From contig NZ_JBEWCD010000001.1 in assembly GCF_040530035.1 (NCBI RefSeq), positions 434,001-498,000 of the forward strand: a stretch of 64,000 nucleotides of DNA, in the 5' to 3' direction. Numbering within the stretch: the stretch's first letter is position 1; each line of letters begins with the position of its first letter. The notes under the pieces are model-generated. The model saw only the letters and a program-made list of their open reading frames with translations, ran no database searches and was not told where the DNA came from. Position numbers and translations under genes: made by a program. Of this stretch, positions 18,314 to 25,920 are shown one piece after another. This DNA comes from Roseibium sp. HPY-6. Lineage in GTDB: Bacteria > Pseudomonadota > Alphaproteobacteria > Rhizobiales > Stappiaceae.

Positions 18314-20059
18314 CTACGCCGTTTTCGCAAAAGACCGGGGTGACGCTTCGACATCGGACACCGTTTTTGATGGGTACCTGTCAAAGCGCGCCGGAACGAG
18401 CACGGCGATTGTCTCACCGTGACCAAGCGCCGACTGGACAGTCAAACTGGATCCGGTTTCCGTTAGCAACCCGGCCGCGTGATCGAATACGGCCCTGGAG
18501 GCCTCAGAACTCCATGACACGCTGGCCTGGCGATTTATAGCTGTCAGTTCCAGGGTCACCCCCGACGTCGCGGGTCGAATAAATACCCGGACTTCTGCGC
18601 CTGCTCCCGCGGTTTCCACCATCTCTGACAGGATGATATGGAGCGATTGGCGAAACTTTTTCTTGTTGACCATAACGTCAACAAGATCTGCAGCAACCTC
18701 CAACTCAAGCAAAACATTCAAGCGATCCGCAAGCGGGCGAATGAGATTGCAGCTGTGCTTGAGGCAATCCGCAACATCCAAACGGCAGAAGTTGTCATCC
18801 GCACCATCCGGTTTCTCCGGAACCAGATCCAACAATGCGTTTAAGGATTGCGCACTTTGATCGCCTGCAGACCTTATGCGCCTTGCCGTTTGGCTGAGAC
18901 TGCCCGCCGACAGCGATTTCCCCTGGTTTTCAACCAGCTTGGCCAGATCGACAATCTCCGTAACCTGCGCCTTGACTGACGCCCCCGCTTCCTCGATCAC
19001 GTTCCAATGAACATTGCCGCCTCGCAATTGTTCAGCCCTTTGCGCCACGTGACCTTCAAGTTCATTCGCATCTTGTGACGGTCGAATTGCAAGGATCACC
19101 GGTTTGGCGGAGGCATTGGTTTGCCCGGCCTGCCCCGGCTTGAAGTCAATATCAAACACCTGATAGGCCGCTTCTCCGCGCTCGCCCGGCTGGTTCGCAC
19201 CCGTCCTCAGGCGCACGCTGATGCCGGCTGGTTTTTCGCTTGCTCTGACATCCGCAAGACTTGTCAGATATTGCGGGCGATCTGCCACATGCAGCCTTTG
19301 AAACAACCAGTCGTCTTCAGATCCGGAAGGCGCAAAACCCAGGACTTCCCGCAAAGGTCCTGCCAGAATGCTCAGCCGCCCAGTCGCACCAATTTCCAAA
19401 AGCACCTCGGAAACACTAGTGCGAATGCGATCTCGGCTCTCTAGCGCCGCAGACACCGCATCTCGTGCCCGGCTGCGATCAAGAGCAATCCTGGCAGCCA
19501 GCATTCCGGTATAGATCAGCGCAGCAACGGAGGCGGCGATGCGCGCGGCTGGCGGCAGATTGACGATCTGGGAAACATGTCCGGCAAAGAGTTGGACGAG
19601 CGCAAACAGCCCGCAGCAGTAAAGCGTTATGCCGACAGTGATCTTTCGCCGAGTCGCAAAGGCAGCTTCAACCGGCGGAATGAGTAGCCAAAGCAAAGCA
19701 AAGGACGCATCGCCGCCGGTCATCACGCAGATAACGGCAACAAAGCTTGCAAAGAGCCCGGACGAAAACGCGATCGCCGTGTTCAGGTTTCCCGCACGTG
19801 ACAAGAAACTGGCAATGGGCCACTGGCTGAGCATCCATGCCAGCACCACGATCGTCGCTGCATGTGGCGCGCCGACCAAAGCCAAGTGTAACGGCAGGAT
19901 TATCAGCGCGACAGACCCGCTCAGGAAACAGCTGGTCAGCAGTGACCGGTGCAAGGGCGCGAGAAATTTATCTGCAGCGGCCATTGGATGAATCATCCCG
20001 TTGACTCGGTCCGCCAGAAGGTCTCTCAAAAATTTCAATTTTTTCAGAGGGTTACGCAA
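18314..20059 (-). CDS. Membrane histidine-kinase-like protein, apparently catalytically degenerate
   Basis: 581 aa from a TTG codon; an ATG at 19996 is an equally plausible start. Six or so membrane segments occupy about residues 35-190. A PAS-like region follows (about 210-320), then a dimerisation-like helical pair and a C-terminal GHKL-like fold ending in ALGHGETIAVLVPARF, the G2-box-like end of a kinase. The expected H-box His is absent: the helix reads NVIEEAGASVKAQVTEIVDL. The N-box asparagine and the DxGxG G1 box are also not visible. It is therefore probably a pseudokinase or signalling scaffold, cotranscribed with the peptidoglycan-binding protein. This is my reading by eye. Confidence 0.7.
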   Translation of the reverse strand: MRNPLKKLKFLRDLLADRVNGMIHPMAAADKFLAPLHRSLLTSCFLSGSVALIILPLHLALVGAPHAATIVVLAWMLSQWPIASFLSRAGNLNTAIAFSSGLFASFVAVICVMTGGDASFALLWLLIPPVEAAFATRRKITVGITLYCCGLFALVQLFAGHVSQIVNLPPAARIAASVAALIYTGMLAARIALDRSRARDAVSAALESRDRIRTSVSEVLLEIGATGRLSILAGPLREVLGFAPSGSEDDWLFQRLHVADRPQYLTSLADVRASEKPAGISVRLRTGANQPGERGEAAYQVFDIDFKPGQAGQTNASAKPVILAIRPSQDANELEGHVAQRAEQLRGGNVHWNVIEEAGASVKAQVTEIVDLAKLVENQGKSLSAGSLSQTARRIRSAGDQSAQSLNALLDLVPEKPDGADDNFCRLDVADCLKHSCNLIRPLADRLNVLLELEVAADLVDVMVNKKKFRQSLHIILSEMVETAGAGAEVRVFIRPATSGVTLELTAINRQASVSWSSEASRAVFDHAAGLLTETGSSLTVQSALGHGETIAVLVPARFDRYPSKTVSDVEASPRSFAKTA

Positions 20060-20383
20060 ACTACATTACCACACGAATTCCACGGACACATACGCTCACT
20101 GCTTCTTGCAGGACATTGTCGGCGGCAGCGCTTAATGAACGATAAAGGATAATCCAAACCGGGAAAAAATCTGCAATTGCAGACCGATTTCAAGCGCTTG
20201 TGCGGAGATAGATAAAATTTGAATCAATTTCTCAGAAAACTTTCTTCAAATACCTGATTTATTTTATGAAAATTGCGCCGACCCATGCAACCGGACATTT
20301 TCAAGTCTTCGCTATCGTTCGACCATAACCAGTGAGCCGGCACGTCATCGGCCCGCGACTTCGAACAGACTATGGGTAGCATC
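20060..20383. other. Intergenic region before DUF5330 gene
   Basis: 324 AT-rich bases between divergent genes. No gene is supported. It should contain the promoters of the sensor-like gene and the DUF5330 gene; no operator palindrome was recognised. Confidence 0.5.
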
Positions 20384-20836
20384 ATGTTGTTTCTTCTAAG
20401 GACGGCCTTCTGGCTCACCTTGGTGCTCGCACTGATTCCGCTTGGCTCAGGCGAAAAAAGCACCCCTGAACAGACTGTGGCCGTTGATCCTGTTTCGGCG
20501 TTCCTGGCCGCCCAGGCGACCGTTTCCGACATCGGCAGCTTTTGCAGCCGCAATCCTCAAGCCTGCGAAACCGGTGGCAACGCCTTGACGGCGATAGGCA
20601 GCCGTGCACGCGATGGCGCGCTTATTGTCTACGACTATTTCGGAACCCGGATAGCAGACAACACCGCCGAAGATGGCATGGTTACAGGTTCGACCGATCC
20701 CGTTCGTGCTGAGCTGAAGGGCAATGAAGACGTGCGGCCGGTTGCCGTTGTTCCGATTAAGAATCCAGGCTCCGTTTTGGAGACTGCCGGCGGGCCGGTT
20801 CCGCGGCCCAAGCCACGCTCAGGTCGCAGCACCTGA
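20384..20836 (+). CDS. DUF5330 family small membrane protein
   Basis: 150 aa from the ATG at 20384 (GGGTAG upstream); the ATG at 20372 adds four residues and cannot be excluded. The N-terminus MLFLLRTAFWLTLVLALIP is the family signature and a membrane anchor. AFLAAQATVSDIGSFCSRNP follows, with two cysteines, then CETGGNALTAIG. The C-terminal tail is proline-rich. The DUF5330-SufE-MucR order is one I associate with Hyphomicrobiales. Function is unknown. Confidence 0.78.
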   Translation: MLFLLRTAFWLTLVLALIPLGSGEKSTPEQTVAVDPVSAFLAAQATVSDIGSFCSRNPQACETGGNALTAIGSRARDGALIVYDYFGTRIADNTAEDGMVTGSTDPVRAELKGNEDVRPVAVVPIKNPGSVLETAGGPVPRPKPRSGRST

Positions 20837-20953
20837 GCAAAAAAGCCGCTGGACGGAAACGCTGCCACCCGGCCAATGGCAATTTGCGCCCCGCTAGAGC
20901 GCTGCTGCACAAACGCGGCAACGACGGCTAAACTTCAGCGGCACGTACCGCTG

Positions 20954-20998
20954 CGCCGCAGATGGAAAGCTGCCCATTTCATCTGCGGCGTATTTTTC
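20954..20998 (+). terminator. Strong terminator after DUF5330 gene
   Basis: CGCCGCAGAT (20954-20963) pairs perfectly with ATCTGCGGCG (20981-20990), and GAAA/TTTC extends the stem inside. TATTTTTCTTTT follows. Confidence 0.8.
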
Positions 20999-21112
20999 TT
21001 TTGAAGCTGTTTGGCAGATTTCCTGCGCTCCTTCCCTTTCTTTGATCCCGGATTTGCACTTTGCGCCATGCGGGCTATATGAAGGCAGATCCGACCTTCA
21101 AAGACAGGCGCC

Positions 21113-21544
21113 ATGACCACCGATATCAGCGAAATCCTGGAGACATTCGAGTTTCTGGACGACTGGGAAGACCGTTACAAATACCTGATCGATCTGGGCA
21201 AAGAACTGCCGGAACTCAGTGATGCCGAGCGCTCGGACGAGCACAAGGTGCGTGGCTGCGTGTCGCAGGTCTGGCTGATCACGACAATCCGCCCCGGCCA
21301 GGACGGACAACCCGTGTTAAGCTTCAAGGGCGACAGCGACGCATTGATCGTCCAGGGCCTTGTAGCCATCGTGACGTCGCTTTTCAGCGGCAAGTCCGCG
21401 CAGGAAATTCTCGACACCGACGTTGAGAGCGTGTTCTCGCAGCTCGGGCTGCAGGACCACCTCACCCCGCAGCGCTCCAATGGTCTGAGGTCGATGGTCG
21501 GGCGCATTCGCACGGACGCCCAAGGCGCGCTCGCGGCAGCCTGA
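21113..21544 (+). CDS. sufE: SufE family cysteine desulfuration protein
   Basis: 143 aa. The family pattern FEFLDDWEDRYKYLIDLGKE is followed by Cys49 in KVRGCVSQVWL, the persulfide-accepting cysteine. SufE takes sulfur from SufS and passes it to the SufBCD scaffold in Fe-S cluster assembly. Length equals the E. coli protein (about 140 aa). It stands alone, outside a suf operon, as is usual in this bacterial order, and is convergent with mucR through a shared hairpin. Confidence 0.93.
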   Translation: MTTDISEILETFEFLDDWEDRYKYLIDLGKELPELSDAERSDEHKVRGCVSQVWLITTIRPGQDGQPVLSFKGDSDALIVQGLVAIVTSLFSGKSAQEILDTDVESVFSQLGLQDHLTPQRSNGLRSMVGRIRTDAQGALAAA

Positions 21545-21557
21545 GCGCAGCTCAGAC

Positions 21558-21586
21558 AAAAAAAGAGCTGCCATATGGCAGCTCTT
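21558..21586 (-). terminator. Perfect palindromic terminator between sufE and mucR
   Basis: A 24-base perfect palindrome (21563-21586; half-site AAGAGCTGCCAT) preceded by an A-run on the plus strand. Read from the minus strand it is a stem followed by a T-tract, so it ends the mucR transcript. It can also fold in the sufE transcript. Confidence 0.8.
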
Positions 21587-21610
21587 GTAATCCGGATAAG
21601 AATTAACTTC

Positions 21611-22027
21611 TTATTTCGACCGCTTACGCTGCTGGCCGAGGCCCATTTTCTTGGCAAGCTCTGACCGCGCGGCCGCGTAGTTCGGAGCGACCATCGGATA
21701 GTCAGCGCCAAGATCCCACTTCTCGCGGTATTCTTCGGGCGTCATGTTGTAGTGCGTGCGCAGGTGCCGCTTGAGCGACTTGAACTTCTTGCCGTCTTCG
21801 AGGCAGATGATGTAGTCGGGCATGACCGACTTCTTAACCGGCACAGCAGGTTTCAGCGGCTCCGGCTCCGGCTCGCTGGACGCGGAAGCGGTTTTCTGCA
21901 GCGCTGTGTGGACTTCGTTAATCAGGCTCGGCAGATCCGTGGAAGCAACTGTATTGTTGCTCACATATGCAGAGACGATGTCCGCAGTAAGATCAATCAG
22001 GTTAGCATCCACCGGATTATCAGTCAT
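21611..22027 (-). CDS. mucR: MucR/Ros family transcriptional regulator
   Basis: 138 aa. The C-terminal zinc-finger-type DNA-binding domain reads [20 protein letters not shown] followed by [10 protein letters not shown]. Cys75, His88 and His92 are present, but the second cysteine of the Ros finger is Asp (CLED instead of CLEC), as in MucR/Ml-type members. The N-terminal half contains the helical oligomerisation region, then a Pro/Glu linker (about residues 50-65). MucR proteins are H-NS-like repressors binding AT-rich DNA and controlling exopolysaccharide, motility and cell-cycle genes. The 320-base AT-rich upstream stretch would suit autoregulation. Confidence 0.93.
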   Translation of the reverse strand: MTDNPVDANLIDLTADIVSAYVSNNTVASTDLPSLINEVHTALQKTASASSEPEPEPLKPAVPVKKSVMPDYIICLEDGKKFKSLKRHLRTHYNMTPEEYREKWDLGADYPMVAPNYAAARSELAKKMGLGQQRKRSK

Positions 22028-22346
22028 TTTTCACCCGTTCTCTTCCAATTTCGAATTAAGCTTCTTTGTAAACCTGCAAACAATTTGTTCCGAAAACGCC
22101 TAAAAAATCACGTTACTTACGGAATTTAAAATCTAAAGCGATTCTACTTTGCAGGTGATTGTCACAGCCTTATATCGCCGCGAACCTTCTTATACAACCC
22201 CGAAAATCAAATAAAAAACAAAACTCGTCAATAAAAATCAAATTCTATAAATACCTACTATTTCGAAAAGATCGAAATAGACAATGGACCGATAGTATTC
22301 CCTTACGCCAGTCTTCGGGTTTCGCATAGCTGCTATGCTCACAAGC
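22028..22346. other. AT-rich region between mucR and mnhG
   Basis: 319 bases, strongly AT-rich with many A and T runs (for example near 22200-22250). No gene. It lies upstream of mucR and downstream of mnhG. MucR members bind such DNA and repress their own genes, so autoregulation is likely (inference). Confidence 0.55.
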
Positions 22347-22691
22347 TCACTCCTTTGGTCGAATGGTTTCGGCCAAAGCATCGATTTTCGTATCAGCACA
22401 GGGACGATATCCCGCCGCGTATGCAGCTTTTGCCAATAAATGGGCCGAAATTGGGGCCGTGAGCAAGAAGAAGACAACACCGGCGATCGCTCGTGTGACG
22501 ACGGAAAGGTCTCCAGCCTCTACAGCAAGTGCCAAAAGCATCAGTCCGGAACCGAGTGTCCCCGCCTTGGACGCCGCATGCGTGCGCATGTAGACGTCCT
22601 TCAGCCTGACGAGGCCAAGCGAGGCGACAAAGGCAAAGGATGCTCCGATGATCAGCATGCAGCCGGTTACAATATCGACGACAGCGCTCAT
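22347..22691 (-). CDS. mnhG: Na+/H+ antiporter subunit G (MnhG/MrpG)
   Basis: 114 aa with three membrane segments. [20 protein letters not shown] is the MnhG signature. Last gene of the mnhABCDEFG operon; its start overlaps the mnhF stop by four bases. Subunit G is needed for assembly and activity of the multisubunit antiporter, which uses the proton gradient to expel Na+ or K+ for salt and alkali tolerance. Confidence 0.93.
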   Translation of the reverse strand: MSAVVDIVTGCMLIIGASFAFVASLGLVRLKDVYMRTHAASKAGTLGSGLMLLALAVEAGDLSVVTRAIAGVVFFLLTAPISAHLLAKAAYAAGYRPCADTKIDALAETIRPKE

Positions 22692-23044
22692 TGCCCCGCC
22701 TCCCTGCGTTTGATGCTCTCTTCCACTTCTTCCATAATCGTGTCGTCGCCGGCCTTGCCGCGATTGAGAATAAATCGCGCGAACGCGACCGTTGCCAGGA
22801 ACCCGACGAGCCCCAGCGTGATCGCAATATCAATGTAAAGATAAATCCGGGTCGACACGCCGATCGCGGCGATAAAGCCGATGCCGACGGCAACGAGCAT
22901 GTCGAGCGCGACCACGCGGTCCGGAAGGCTTGGTCCCTTGACCGTCCTGTAAACAATGACGACGAACGCGACCGACAGGATGCCGAGCGAAATGTTCACA
23001 GCAACGTCGAGAAACTGGGACGCAAACAGATCAAAGGATGTCAT
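22688..23044 (-). CDS. mnhF: Na+/H+ antiporter subunit F (MnhF/MrpF)
   Basis: 118 aa with three membrane segments. [20 protein letters not shown] is the family signature; the conserved Asp in DRVVALD is important for activity in known MrpF proteins. It has a charged C-terminal tail (ESIKRREAG). It overlaps mnhE and mnhG by four bases each, so translation is coupled. Confidence 0.92.
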   Translation of the reverse strand: MTSFDLFASQFLDVAVNISLGILSVAFVVIVYRTVKGPSLPDRVVALDMLVAVGIGFIAAIGVSTRIYLYIDIAITLGLVGFLATVAFARFILNRGKAGDDTIMEEVEESIKRREAGQ

Positions 23045-23517
23045 CTGAACGCCTCCATGATCTTGCGTTCAAATCCATTCTTGATTTCGTCGATTGTCGC
23101 CTGGGGATCGGGCACATCGATACAGTGGATGTAGAGCGTCTTGCGATCATCCGATACGTCCACCGACAACGTGCCGGGGGTCAAGGTGATCAGGTTGGCG
23201 AGCATCGTGATTTCAAAATCCGTATCGACTGTCAAGGGAAGCGCTATGATGCCCGGCTGCAGTTCGATCTTCGGCCTGAGCACGATCATCGCCACCCGCC
23301 AGGCCGAAAGCACCAGCTCGCGCACAAAGGTCAGCGCCAGGCCGATCGCTTTGCCAAAACGGCTGAAATACTCAGCCGTACCGACCTGCTCCCGGATCAG
23401 ATAGAGAGCGCCCGATCCGAGTACGAAGCCGAAGGCAAGATTGACCTCGGAAAAACTGCCCGTGACAGCTCCCCATGCGAGAGCCATGAGTATGTTGATG
23501 AGAAAGAGGCTCGTCAT
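23041..23517 (-). CDS. mnhE: Na+/H+ antiporter subunit E (MnhE/MrpE)
   Basis: 158 aa. Two N-terminal membrane segments are followed by [20 protein letters not shown], the family motif in the cytoplasmic domain, and IHCIDVPD. MrpE is a peripheral-type subunit required for full antiport. It overlaps mnhD and mnhF by four bases. Confidence 0.92.
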   Translation of the reverse strand: MTSLFLINILMALAWGAVTGSFSEVNLAFGFVLGSGALYLIREQVGTAEYFSRFGKAIGLALTFVRELVLSAWRVAMIVLRPKIELQPGIIALPLTVDTDFEITMLANLITLTPGTLSVDVSDDRKTLYIHCIDVPDPQATIDEIKNGFERKIMEAFR

Positions 23518-25118
23518 CCCTGCTCTCCAAGCACCGACCGGATGTAACCAAGCGGATCGACAACTCCGCTGGCACCCCGTGTCGAGAGTTCAATCATCCA
23601 CTCCGGCTGCAGGCCGAAATAGACGACCAGCGCGGTAAGAATTCCTAGCGGCAGCCAGACGGCACCGCCAGACAGCTGTGCCTGTGACGAACCGCTCACC
23701 ACAACGCTTTGCCCGTCCGGTGTTCCTTCCGGTCCACCACGCCAGAACGCGTAGATCCACACGCGTCCCATCGCCAATGTCGTCAAGAAGCCGCTGGCCA
23801 GGATCGCGGCTCCCAACCAGAACCTATTGTCGCCGAAGGCGGCGTCAACAAGCATCACCTTCGGCCAGAAGCCTGAAAACGGCGGCAATCCCGACACCGC
23901 AAACGCCAACACCAGAAACACGCCGGCAAAGGCAGCGCTCTTGTGATAGAGCCCCCCGAGCTGTCTGAGGTTGAAAGAGCCACCCATCATGCTGATGATG
24001 CCCGCGGCCATATAAAGCGCGGTCATGACGATGATTGAATGAACGGCGTAAAAGATTGCGCCTGAGATCGCCAGGACCGCTTTCTCGTCATTGGCCGCCA
24101 CCGCCAGACCGGCCAGCATAGACCCGATGCCGGCAATGACCAGATATCCCAGCAGCCGCCTGATTTCGGTCTGCGCCAGTGCACCCAGAGCACCTGTCAT
24201 GAGGGTCACGATCGCAACAAGACCGATAACGTCTGCCATAAAGTCGAGTGACGCTGGCAGGATGAGAACAAAAATCCGGATCAGTGCATAGACCCCGACT
24301 TTGGTCAGGAGCCCTGCAAACACGGCCGAAACAACGATATTCGGCGTGTGGTAGGACGCGGGCAGCCAGAAATTGACCGGAAAGGCCGCAGCCTTCATCG
24401 CAAATGCGAGAAAATAGAGCGCGGCGACGGTTGCCAGCGTCCCGGAAGCCGGGTTCTCCATTGCCGCAACCTTGACGGCGATATCGGCCATGTTCAGCGT
24501 GCCGAATATTCCGTAGACCAGGCCAGTGGCGATCAGGAAAAGGTTCGTTCCAACGAGATTGAGGACCCCGTATTTCACCGCTCCATCCAGCTGGATCCGG
24601 TCATTGCCAAGAATGAGCAACCCGTAGGACGAAATCAGAAGAACTTCAAACCAGACATACAGGTTGAAGATGTCAGCAGTCAGGAACGATCCGCAGACAC
24701 CGGTCATCAGCAGAAGCAGGAAGGGATAAAACCCGTAGCGGCGGCCTGAGCTGTCGACGGTCTTCATTCCGAAGAGCCCGGCACAAAAGGCAACCACCGA
24801 GCCGATGAAAGTGAGCGTCGCACCGAGCGCGTCCGCAGTTACCGCAATACCGAACGGTGGCAGCCAGTTGCCCATCACCATGGTGATGACGCCATGATCC
24901 AGAACACGGATCAGCAGGGCGAGACTCGCAACGACAAGCGCTCCGAGCAGAACCATGCCGACCTTGGGCTGCAAGTCGGTGTTCTTGCGCAGCATCAGAC
25001 ACAGGGCGCCGCCGACCATGGTGATCAGCGATGGCGCCACAATCAGCCAGTCGCCCGCCGGGATCGGCGTCATGATCATGGCGTCGGCATAGTCGACGGA
25101 AACAGAAGAACCGGCCAT
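23514..25118 (-). CDS. mnhD: Na+/H+ antiporter subunit D (MnhD/MrpD)
   Basis: 534 aa with about 14 membrane segments, homologous to complex I NuoM/N-type proton-pumping subunits. Family segments include FNLYVWFEVLLISSYGLLIL with the conserved Glu in VWFEVLL, and AFPVNFWLPASYHTPN. It forms one of the two ion channels of the antiporter. Length is typical (about 500 aa). It overlaps mnhE by four bases and starts five bases after mnhC. Confidence 0.94.
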   Translation of the reverse strand: MAGSSVSVDYADAMIMTPIPAGDWLIVAPSLITMVGGALCLMLRKNTDLQPKVGMVLLGALVVASLALLIRVLDHGVITMVMGNWLPPFGIAVTADALGATLTFIGSVVAFCAGLFGMKTVDSSGRRYGFYPFLLLLMTGVCGSFLTADIFNLYVWFEVLLISSYGLLILGNDRIQLDGAVKYGVLNLVGTNLFLIATGLVYGIFGTLNMADIAVKVAAMENPASGTLATVAALYFLAFAMKAAAFPVNFWLPASYHTPNIVVSAVFAGLLTKVGVYALIRIFVLILPASLDFMADVIGLVAIVTLMTGALGALAQTEIRRLLGYLVIAGIGSMLAGLAVAANDEKAVLAISGAIFYAVHSIIVMTALYMAAGIISMMGGSFNLRQLGGLYHKSAAFAGVFLVLAFAVSGLPPFSGFWPKVMLVDAAFGDNRFWLGAAILASGFLTTLAMGRVWIYAFWRGGPEGTPDGQSVVVSGSSQAQLSGGAVWLPLGILTALVVYFGLQPEWMIELSTRGASGVVDPLGYIRSVLGEQG

Positions 25119-25123
25119 TCAGT

Positions 25124-25504
25124 TTAATACCCTTGCGGCGGAGTTTGATCGTTTTCAGGCTCGGCGACGCGCATCTTGTTGACCTCGTCGGTATCGAGTT
25201 CCTGATAAGCCCGAAAGGCCAGAACGAGCAGGAAGGCAAAGAACGAGAAGGAGATCACGATGGCTGTCAGAACCAGCGCCTGAGGCAGCGGGTTGGCCGT
25301 CAACGTCTCGGGTGTGTAAAGGTGGGGCGGGATGAGCGGCGGAATCTCGCGTGTGAGCCGCCCATTTGTGAAAATGAGCATGTTCACCGAGTTTCCGAGG
25401 ATCGCAATCCCCAGCAATATGCGCACGAGATGCTTTGAAAGCATCAGGTAGACGGCCACCATAAAAAACAGGCCGATCAGGATCGAAACGCCGGTTTCCA
25501 TCAA
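25124..25504 (-). CDS. mnhC: Na+/H+ antiporter subunit C (MnhC/MrpC, NuoK-like)
   Basis: 126 aa with three membrane segments and NuoK-like sequence: LVRILLGIAILGNSVNMLIF, then DPLPQALVLTAIVISFSFFAF-type core (here NPLPQALVLTAIVIS). The C-terminal tail after residue 100 is charged (ELDTDEVNKMRVAEPEND). It overlaps mnhB by four bases. Confidence 0.94.
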   Translation of the reverse strand: MMETGVSILIGLFFMVAVYLMLSKHLVRILLGIAILGNSVNMLIFTNGRLTREIPPLIPPHLYTPETLTANPLPQALVLTAIVISFSFFAFLLVLAFRAYQELDTDEVNKMRVAEPENDQTPPQGY

Positions 25505-25920
25505 TCCGCCTCCCTTTCTTCAAGCGCAAGGGCGATGGATCCGATAGCACCGACCACAACGAGATAAACGCCGATGTCGAACACCAAGGGCGTCGACAAT
25601 GCGACCTCGACACCGGAGAAATCGAAGATGAGCCACTGGCTGGTCATGAAGGCCTGCCCCTTGAATAAGGAAAGCACCCCGGCCAACGCCCCGATGAACA
25701 GGCCAAATCCGGATATTCCCATCGGATGGAACACAATGGCCCGCCGCACCGACGCGACACCGCAGGCGATCCCGTAAATCGCCAGTGCTGAAGCTGCAAT
25801 CAGGCCACCGATGAATCCGCCGCCTGGTTCATTGTGTCCGCGCAGCAGCACGAAAATCGAAAACAGAACCATGAGAGCGGCCAGATATGGCGCAATCGTT
25901 CGGAAAATAACCGTACGCAT
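25501..25920 (-). CDS. mnhB: Na+/H+ antiporter subunit B (MnhB/MrpB)
   Basis: 139 aa with four membrane segments. LLRGHNEPGGGFIGGLIAAS is the MnhB signature, and FDIGVYLVVVGAI follows near the end. It is a separate gene rather than a fusion with subunit A, so the operon is of the seven-gene (group 1) type. Its start overlaps the mnhA stop. Confidence 0.94.
   Translation of the reverse strand: MRTVIFRTIAPYLAALMVLFSIFVLLRGHNEPGGGFIGGLIAASALAIYGIACGVASVRRAIVFHPMGISGFGLFIGALAGVLSLFKGQAFMTSQWLIFDFSGVEVALSTPLVFDIGVYLVVVGAIGSIALALEEREAD

Noticed and set aside
20935..21120. 61-codon minus-strand frame
   Set aside because: It runs through the DUF5330 terminator and is mostly Lys/Arg; it is a by-product of the hairpin region.
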